64,000 nucleotides of DNA from Ceratotherium simum simum. Lineage: Eukaryota > Chordata > Mammalia > Perissodactyla > Rhinocerotidae. Both the position numbers and the translations under genes were made by a program. Shown piece after piece: positions 57,115 through 64,000 of the stretch. The stretch's first letter is position 1, and each line of letters starts with the position of its first letter. The stretch is taken from the NCBI RefSeq assembly GCF_000283155.1, contig NW_004454166.1, forward strand, positions 18,770,344 to 18,834,343, in the 5' to 3' direction. The notes below the pieces were generated by a model, which was not told the origin of the DNA, did no database searches, and worked only from the letters and a program-made list of their open reading frames with translations.

Positions 57115-57290
57115 GCCCTCATCTCTGGGGGAGCTGAACTTGAAATCAGGACTCTTGAATTCCAGTCTTTCCTACTGCTTAGTGCTGTGTGACCTTGGGC
57201 AGGTGAACTCACCTCTTTGAGTCTCAGTTTCTTCATCTGTAAATAGCACCTGTTACACAAAGCTGCTGTAAGGGTTATATGAGACACCTT
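57115..57290 (+). mobile_element. MIR SINE fragment
   Basis: 'GTGCTGTGTGACCTTGGGCA' and 'CAGTTTCTTCATCTGTAAAT'. Confidence 0.8.
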
Positions 57291-57594
57291 GGCTCAGAAG
57301 CAGCTGCCTACCTGCTCCATACACGGCAGGGACTTCAGAAATTAACATTCAAGCTGAAACACAGAAGAACCCCTCCCCTGGGAGGAACGTTTCCTGTGCG
57401 TGCTGACCACACCACCAGTCTTTGTATCTGCCTAAAACACCTTGCTCTGCTCGCAATAGGAGTTGAGCAAATTAAGGCAATGTATCGTAAGCAGAGAGGG
57501 ATTCTGAACTGTGCACAAGGCAGTGAAAAATGGGATAGATTTCAGAGAAATTTCAGTTGTAGAGCTTAGAAAACTTGCTGAACGATCGCGTTAT

Positions 57595-57967
57595 AGTTTG
57601 CTAGAGTTACCATAACAAAGTACCCAGACTGGGTGTCTTGAACAACAGAAATGTATTTTCTCACAATTCTAGAGGCTAGGCATCCGAGATTGAAGTGTCT
57701 TCAAGGTTGGTTTCTCCTGAGGCCTCTCTCCTTGGCTTGTAGATGGCTGTCTTTTCACATCATCTTCCCTCTGTGTGTGTCTGTGTCCTAATCTCCTCTT
57801 CTTGTAAGGACACCAGTCCTATTGGATTAGGGCCCACCCTAAGGACCTCATTTTAGCTTGATTACCTCTGTAAAGACCCTATCTCCAAATACACTGCCAT
57901 TCGGAGGTACTAGGGGTTAGGACTTCAACACATGAATTTTGAGGGGACACAATTCAGCTCATAACAA
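57595..57967 (-). mobile_element. MLT1 (MaLR) solo LTR, antisense
   Basis: 'TTACCATAACAAAGTACCCA', 'CACAATTCTAGAGGCTAGGC', 'GACACCAGTCCTATTGGATT', 'TGTAAAGACCCTATCTCCAA' and the end 'GGACACAATTCAGCTCATAA' are the reverse complement of MLT1 in full order. Confidence 0.92.
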
Positions 57968-58409
57968 ATGGAAGGGAAGTGAGAGGCAGCCAAGAGTGTG
58001 ACAACAACCTTGAAAAAACACTTTTCAGTATAGACACTGGAAGTTGGAACAAACCTGGGTCGGAAACCAACAGGCAAGGAGGCTGGTGATGGAAGTCCAG
58101 ACGCTGAAGGGCAAGCTGAGGAAGGCATTTCCGAACTCCAGGTAGACAACCAGGCCTGGGCAAATCTTGGATCCCAATGAAGTTGGGCAAGCCAAGTAGA
58201 AGAGAGTAAGCACTAGTAATAAAGAGCCATTGATCCTTAGTCAATTTTTTAGACGCGGCTGAAGAATGACATGGAAAGCTGCCTCCTGGCTTGCAGTTCA
58301 ATTCAACTTGCTTGTGTTGGCGCTGTGGGACTTATAGAAATATTTTTGGAGGGTGCCTTCAAACAGCCCACAATAAAGTGTTTGGCACTTGGTGGTTAAT
58401 GCAGTGACG

Positions 58410-58605
58410 TGATGAAGAACCCGGGCCTGGGAATAATATAGGCCTGGATTCCAAGCTGTGTTGCCTTGGACAAGCCATTATCCCTTTGAGCCTCAGTTTT
58501 CTCTGAAGAATGGGCAATGCTGATAGTTTTGTTGTGAAGATTCAGTGAGAAAATTAATGTAGAGCACATGGTGCGTAGTAAGTTCTAAAGAAAAGGTGAC
58601 ATGCT
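58410..58605 (+). mobile_element. MIR SINE
   Basis: 'GATGAAGAACCCGGGCCTGG', 'GAGCCTCAGTTTTCTCTGAA' and 'AGAGCACATGGTGCGTAGTA'. Confidence 0.75.
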
Positions 58606-58664
58606 CTTATAAAGAACACAGCAATAGGGAAGCGTCCCTTCCTCCCTTCCTTCCTCTATTTTTT

Positions 58665-58800
58665 ACTCACAATGACAACTCTATGGAGCACCTACAAGAT
58701 ATCAGGTTCTGTGTTGGATGCTGGACATTTGGAAATGAACCAAACAGACACATACGCAGGAAACACAGATATTGGATGAATAATTACAGGAGTGATGAGT
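58665..58800 (-). mobile_element. L2 end (antisense)
   Basis: 'GAGCACCTACAAGATATCAG' and 'GTTGGATGCTGGACATTTGG'. Confidence 0.55.
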
Positions 58801-59650
58801 TTTCAGACGGGGAGGAGTATGATGAATATATGGGAGGGGTATTTGTCTGTACCTGGGGTGGAACAGAAGGATCACACAAAGCTGCCCTGGGGTAGTGCCA
58901 TTAAAGTGATCCTTAGAGGGTGACCTCTAAACCTAGAAGATTCTCCCAGTACTGCCCTGGCCAAGGTTTTGGGAGACTCCTTACAAGCTTTCTGCTTTTG
59001 GACTTGCCTCCTTCATACATGTTCTTCGTCTCTGGGGTGAGGTTCAGTGGGTAGATGAGATGAAAAAGAAGCAGTGAAAAAAATAAACATCAAGCTTCTA
59101 GGGATAGGGCTGGGGGAGATATGAAGCCCTTTGCAGAGCAAGCCTAGCTGCAGGAAGACCGGGACACATTAGAAAGACCATCTGACCAGGGTTTGAGTGA
59201 CCGGTGATTATTACCACGAGGCCCTTTCCTGGTCTGCGCCTCAACCTCTCCATCTGTGCGGTGTGCTCCAGACACCTCATCAGCCTGTGAATGGGCTCTC
59301 CCACACGTTCGCTGTCTGTTTCCATGTGCCTGTAGCCTTGAGGCAGGCTTAAGCTAATTAGATGTAGATTGCGTGCAGGATTGCCTGTAGCCTTCCATCT
59401 TCCCACATGGGGACGTGTCCCCCCGGGTCAACCTCGAGTACCACACAGATGGTGCCGACTTCAGACTCTAACTGTTTCTTTCACTATGTCTCTATCTTCC
59501 TGGAGAATCTTCTTGTGGAGGAACAGGGTGGAGGTGAGGAGGGGTACGCCCAGGTCCTCCAGAGAGCACTGCTCCATGTCCTGTATGGAGATACACAGAG
59601 AAGAGGGACCTAAGCATGCAAGAATTGGGAATGACATGAGGCATCCGATT
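58801..59650. other. Intron sequence, no gene or repeat recognised
   Basis: ORFs up to 102 codons on both strands at 59098-59671 lack recognisable families. Confidence 0.45.
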
Positions 59651-59654
59651 CAAA

Positions 59655-59885
59655 TCAACACGTATTTTTGAGCACCTCCTACTTACAAGGGACCATTCTA
59701 AGAGTGAACAAAAGAGCTCTTAAATTGTAGTGGGGGATCATTTAATCCAAACCCCTCCTTTTTCATAGAAGGGAAATGAGGCCTGGCAGCATAAGGGGTG
59801 GTGTGACTTGTCTCAATGAAGGTCATCTGGCAGGCTAAGCCCAGATCTCTGGTTCCAGATCCTTGGTTCTGGGCTGGTGATACAG
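59655..59885 (-). mobile_element. L2 end and MIR-type fragment (antisense)
   Basis: 'TTTTTGAGCACCTCCTACTT' and 'CCTTTTTCATAGAAGGGAAA'. Confidence 0.5.
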
Positions 59886-61145
59886 CAGTGCCTCCCTTCC
59901 AGCCCCCTGTAATGTGACTACTGTTGATTAAGTTATTTTCATGCAGAAATAAATCCCCATCACCACCATCCCTCCTCCCCCATCCCTATTGAAGTTCAGT
60001 GATTTCCTTTCGCCACTTACGCTCTAGGTAAATATTTCCCTCTGAACTTCTGAAGCCACTGCTTCAAGGTTCTCATTTCCCTTAATGTGTTTCATCTTGG
60101 TTCCACCAAAAACCCTCTTTGACCTTCCTCTCTGCCTCCTGGGGCCAAGCCACCTCTTAGTCCTCGGCTCTGTGTTGCAGAGTCTGGCCTTCCTCACTGC
60201 TTCCCTCTTCTCTCTCAATTGCAGAGAGAGGTGGCTTGAGCCTGGGTCCCAAGCCCCAGGAAGGTTCTGAACTGAGGGCACCCTACAGATGTATAAACAT
60301 TTTACCTTGCTAACCCAGCCAGCCGCCTTCCAAAGGCAACAGGAAAACCAGAGACTGAGAGCCCCTGGCAAAATAAAAACCTGCAGAGAGAGAGAGAAAG
60401 AGAGAGAGGGAAAAAGGATCCTGTTTCGATGTTAATTTTCTCATTAGAAGAATTTTCTGTTTAAGTGGGAGGGAGTTAGCCAGAGGAGGAAGAGAAGGTG
60501 AGCTGAGAGGTGGGGTGGGAGACACAAGAGTGGGGGCTCCAGGAACCTTTGCTTCTGCTGATTCCCTTAGCAACAGATAGATCTGGGGCCACTCACTCCA
60601 AATCTGGAGTTAGAGCTTTGGCTTTGGTGGGGTCAGTGGGGAGGTAACTCTTAACACGCAGCCTCCTAATAGCCGCTAAGCCAATGGGGACTTATGATTT
60701 CTAAGTAGGGTTTGCCTGTAGGTTTGAGGAGGACTTGTGCTTTCTCGAGCCTTCATCCTACCAGCTCTTGATACATTGGTCAGGATGCTTTCAGGGTACC
60801 TTCTCTGTCTGGCCTGTCTGTATTTTGTTTCTAGTCAGTTCTTACTCTTCATCCTTGACATCACTCCCAGACTCTCCAGCATCTTAAAAATGAACTCTCA
60901 TTTGGACAGCCACTGTATGCCAAGGAGAGTATATCTGTCTGCTGTGTTTTATACTTAAAGAGAGATACAGATGGAATTTAGATCCACAGAGGTGTTGTGA
61001 TTTGCCTCAGATGTACAGCTAGTAATTGCTGTCATCAGAATTACCCTGAGTCCAAAGACCCTGATCTTTCTACCCTACCAAGAACACACTCTGTCTTCTG
61101 ATTCTCTCTGTCCTTTAGCCATGGAGATGTAAATCAGTGCCTTTG
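59886..61145. other. Intron sequence with an (AG)n run
   Basis: A GAGA tract at 60384-60410 is the only repeat noted. A 115-codon minus-strand ORF at 60024-60371 has no recognisable family. Confidence 0.45.
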
Positions 61146-61189
61146 ATTCTGCTATCTTTTTCTCTTCTCTCAGTCTATTTAGAATCACT

Positions 61190-61560
61190 CCTGTGCTTAC
61201 TCATGAGACACTTACCTAGTGTAAGGTGCTCGGCAGGGTACAGATGGCCCAGGCAGAGTCATCACTCTCTAGAAGCTTCCAGTCTAGGAGGGACTCCAAA
61301 ACCAGAGAGCAAATGTCCAGTTTCGTAAAAGTAAAATGAGCTCAGAGGAGAGAAGAGTCATTCCTCACAGAGCTATCAGGGAGAGCTTCTTAAAAGAGGT
61401 AGTTTCTGTTTTAGCCATTGGGAAACCTAGAATCAGAGGAAAACAAACTTGGAATGAGCATGTGAAGAGGAACCTCAGTCAATCCCCTCCTTTACCAGGC
61501 AGAGAACCAAGACCCAGAGGAGGTACTTGGTGCTTCAGCAAGGTTGCCCAGCCTGTGAGA
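61190..61560 (-). mobile_element. L2/MIR-like fragment (antisense), degraded
   Basis: 'GAGACACTTACCTAGTGTAA' and 'CTAGAAGCTTCCAGTCTAGG'. Confidence 0.45.
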
Positions 61561-61674
61561 GCAGGTTGACTTTGTGAGGAGACTCTGGCCATTACGACTG
61601 TTGGACAGCGAGCCAGAGGAGAGATTTAGGTGCACTTAGATGTTCGGCCAAAACTGCCATCCATGTCAGCTGCT

Positions 61675-61977
61675 AACAGAGAGATTTACACAAATTCTAA
61701 GGCCCCAGTCCCCACAAAGGAGTAAAGACTGTATGAGCCTACCCTATTGATTTTTCTGGAAGCTCTCCATGCTCATTTGATGAACGCTAATGGCAGATGC
61801 ATGCTCAAAGTTATGGTGACCGCAACAATTCTCCAGCTGAAAGTAGGGACTGTCCTAAATGAGCATCTTCTATTCATTCTTGTATCCCTCTTTCTCCTCC
61901 CACCTGGCATCATACATCATCCAACACTTAAAATACTCTCTTAATTAGAAAGTCCTCTTCCCCATCCAACAGCTTTG
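61675..61977 (+). repeat. Local duplication, copy A
   Basis: Two blocks match copy B in order and orientation. 61675-61705 (31 bases) is identical to 62629-62659. 61774-61977 aligns with 62815-62999, including a 36-base exact match at 61916-61951. The 68-base interior between the blocks does not match copy B. It does not match a repeat family I recognise. Confidence 0.85.
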
Positions 61978-62189
61978 TCTGTGCCAAGGACACTGGGTAT
62001 ATTCCAGAAAGGCTGGGGAACGGGGGTTGGTGAGTTTTAAGATAATTAGATCCAGAGAGAATCTGCTAAGCGACTTCCTGGGGTTCCCAGAGTAAGTCTA
62101 GAGGTGTCTGGCTTAGATCTTTCCCAAACACCCAACTAAAACTTGTGACACCAGATGGTATGATCCAGATCCCTGGTGGCATTGATGAG

Positions 62190-62410
62190 GGAGAGGGAGG
62201 TACTGAAGAGCTAGTGCGTAGGACAGTGAATCCCAGAGTCTCGTGGATCTAGGATCCACTTACCAACCAGTTGACCTTGAACCCATCCATCTCTTTATCT
62301 CCTTTAATTTCCATTTCCTCCTCTGTTGGGGGGTGTTACATAGATTAAATGAATTCATGCGCACACAGACCTTAGCACAGTGCCTGACCTACCATATAGA
62401 CTTGGAAGAC
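62190..62410 (+). mobile_element. MIR SINE
   Basis: 'CTAGGATCCACTTACCAACC', 'TTCCATTTCCTCCTCTGTTG' and 'CTTAGCACAGTGCCTGACCT'. Confidence 0.7.
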
Positions 62411-62628
62411 TTTACTTAATGGAGGAGTCCCCAACATCTTTTTATGTTAGGAGGATGCTTTTATTTCTTTATTTTTTTAATACTAGCCTTAGTGCTAGAG
62501 AAAAGCATGCTGAATTGGGTCTTAGGAGATTTGTCAATGACTCTGTGTAACCTGACAAATGCCTTCCGTCCACTGGGTCTCAACTCCCTTGCCTGTCAAG
62601 TGAAGGAGCTGGAAGTGGCAATCTTTAA

Positions 62629-62999
62629 AACAGAGAGATTTACACAAATTCTAAGGCCCAGAGATTCCAGCTCAGAGATTCAGCATGTCTGCCTTTCTTT
62701 GGGGATGAATGCCAGTGCTTGCCAGGACCCCGGTTGGAGATAGAAGCACTAGCTTTGCAGTCCTTGACCCTCACTTCTCCAGGCCAACTTTCCCAACAAT
62801 TCACCACCAGTGATCATTTGATGACTGCTAATGGCTGATATACACTCAAAGTTATGGTGACCGAATAGGGGCTGTCCTTCTAAATGAGCATCTTCCATTG
62901 GTTATTATCTCCCTCTGATTCTCTTCTCACTTCTTATATCATCCAACACTTAAAATACTCTCTTAATTAGAAAATCTTCTTCCTCATCCAACAGCTTTG
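62629..62999 (+). repeat. Local duplication, copy B
   Basis: Partner of 61675-61977, about 1 kb downstream in direct orientation. The two matching blocks are separated by 155 bases here against 68 in copy A, so one copy gained or lost interior sequence. The 36-base exact match is at 62938-62973. Confidence 0.85.
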
Positions 63000-63336
63000 C
63001 AAAATCAGAGGTTTTCAGATTTTCATTATTATTATTGCTGTTATTGTCATTGTTTTCTTTAACTCAAGGACACATTCTTCAAAGAAAAGTCTTTCTTCTA
63101 TGTTCCATATTCAAAACCAATAAGTCAAACCCCCCAAAGCCAATTCACCTGTCCTGTCAGTTCCTCTAGCCCTCACCTTGCCCCTGGGTGGTCCCAGAGG
63201 CACCAGAACCCCACAGAGCACAGTTTGCAAACTAGCGGTCTAGGACATCCTGATATAAATTTTATCAGCGAGAAATAACTTACCCCCCCTTCTTGCATCC
63301 TTTGTTTATTCATCTTTCTCTTTTGGGACCACATAG
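63000..63336 (+). other. PAPPA: Intron 1 3' end and acceptor region
   Basis: An ATT/TTG low-complexity patch lies at 63025-63060. A pyrimidine-rich run (CCCCCCTTCTTGC, CATCTTTCTCTTTT) leads to the CACATAG acceptor. No other element is seen. Confidence 0.7.
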
Positions 63337-64000
63337 GGCTATATGACAAATGTTCTTATACCTCACGTGACCGAGGATGGGTCGTGGGCATTCACACCAT
63401 CAGTGACCAAGGCAACAGAGACCCGCGCTACTTCTTCTCCTTGAAGACAGACCGGGCCCGGCAAGTGACCACCATCAATGCCCACCGCAGCTACCTCCCA
63501 GGCCAGTGGGTACACCTAGCTGCTACCTACGATGGGCGGCTGATGAAGCTCTATGTGAACGGTGCCCAGGTGGCAACCTCTGGGGAGCAGGTCGGCAGCA
63601 TATTCAGCCCATTGACCCAGAAGTGTAAAGTGCTCATGTTGGGAGGCAGTGCTCTGAATCACAACTACCGGGGCTATATTGAGCGCCTCAGTCTGTGGAA
63701 GGTGGCCAGGACTCAGCGGGAGGTACTGTTGGACATGGAAACCCTTGGCCTCCACGCTCCTCTACCTCAGCTCCTCCTCCAGGAGAACTGGGACAATGTA
63801 AAGCGTGCTTGGTCCCCCATGAAGGACGGCAACAGCCCCCAAGTGGAATTCAGTGGTACCCATGGCTTTCTGCTAGACACAAGTCTGGAGCCTCCTCTGT
63901 GCGGGCAGACATTGTGTGACAACACAGAGGTCATCGCCAGCTACAACCAGCTCCCGCGTTTCCGCCAGCCCAAAGTGGTGCGCTACCGTGTGGTCAACCT
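63337..64000 (+). CDS. PAPPA: PAPPA coding exon 2, partial (laminin-G-like region), runs off the window
   Basis: An AG acceptor at 63335-63336 is preceded by a pyrimidine-rich stretch. The first two bases complete the split Gly codon, then LYDKCSYTSRDRGWVVG follows. The frame stays open for 220 full codons to the window end, finishing in KVVRYRVVN plus two bases. Recognisable PAPPA stretches include DPRYFFSLKTDRARQVTT, WVHLAATYDG, KLYVNGAQVATSGEQVG and LLQENWDNVKRAWSP. The LG-type strands (for example LAATYDG and VLMLGGSALN) fit the N-terminal laminin-G-like module. Cysteines seen are in DKCSY, QKCKV and LCGQTLCDN. In human numbering, from memory, this is about residues 138-358, upstream of the HExxHxxGxxH zinc site, which is not in the window. 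The exon continues past 64000. No frameshift or stop is visible. Confidence 0.97.

Larger units (their letters stand above)
32169..63336 (+). other. PAPPA: PAPPA intron 1 (about 31.2 kb, phase 1)
   Basis: The intron runs from donor GTAGGC after 32168 to an acceptor ending CACATAG. It holds no credible coding exon: the ORFs within are short, lack family similarity I can recognise and mostly overlap repeats. Its content is CpG-rich sequence for about the first 1.3 kb, then old MIR and L2 fragments, one antisense MLT1, a MER5A-like and a MER20-like hAT relic, several microsatellites and a local duplication near the 3' end. No ERE SINE or young L1 was seen in it. Confidence 0.9.

Noticed and set aside
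63516..63755. Minus-strand 79-codon ORF opposite PAPPA exon 2
   Set aside because: Antisense shadow of a strongly conserved coding exon.

Overview
This is a mammalian nuclear genomic window, almost certainly from a perissodactyl and most likely a horse-type equid. The diagnostic clue is two tRNA-derived SINEs of the equine repetitive element (ERE) type near 10.2 kb and 12.7 kb, each with an A-tail and an exact target-site duplication. L1 3' ends, many mammalian-wide MIR and L2 fragments, MaLR-class LTR pieces, hAT relics (MER5A-like, MER20-like) and a Tigger-like MITE pair give the typical mammalian repeat background. No bacterial, plasmid or viral gene system is visible.

The only gene I can support is the 5' part of PAPPA (pregnancy-associated plasma protein A, pappalysin-1, an IGFBP-cleaving metzincin metalloprotease), on the + strand. 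Coding exon 1 runs from the ATG at 31749 to a donor at 32168/32169. It sits in a CpG island and contains a 128-base run of N (31838-31965) over the propeptide. Intron 1 is about 31.2 kb. Coding exon 2 starts at 63337 and runs off the window end at 64000. Together they encode the signal peptide, the propeptide (mostly masked), the start of the mature chain, the laminin-G-like region and the stretch leading toward the protease domain. The catalytic zinc site lies beyond the window.

Layout: 1-31.2 kb is 5' flanking, gene-poor DNA. It has an antisense L1 end (0.56-1.47 kb), LTR pieces (1.5, 5.6 and 7.6 kb), Tigger-like MITEs (5.0 and 25.9 kb), a cluster of younger insertions (L1, ERE, L1, ERE at 9.5-12.9 kb), long polypyrimidine/polypurine tracts and scattered MIR/L2. 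31.1-32.5 kb is the PAPPA promoter, leader and exon 1, with a G-run block, a TATA-like box at 31328 and a minimal uORF at 31448. 32.2-63.3 kb is intron 1, dominated by old MIR/L2 with one MLT1, one MER5A-like, one MER20-like element and a local duplication at 61.7-63.0 kb. The many short ORFs outside the two exons look like chance ORFs, L1 ORF2 debris or simple-repeat translations.

I found no convincing undescribed system. The points most worth checking are the frame conflict across the N run in exon 1, the unexplained duplication pair just upstream of exon 2, the opposed MITE pair with a shared internal junction, a perfect 22-bp palindrome at 19.6 kb, and candidate regulatory sites (a full CRE in intron 1, PBX-HOX and FOX motifs upstream). 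Repeat family names and boundaries come from recognition by eye, not from a database run.
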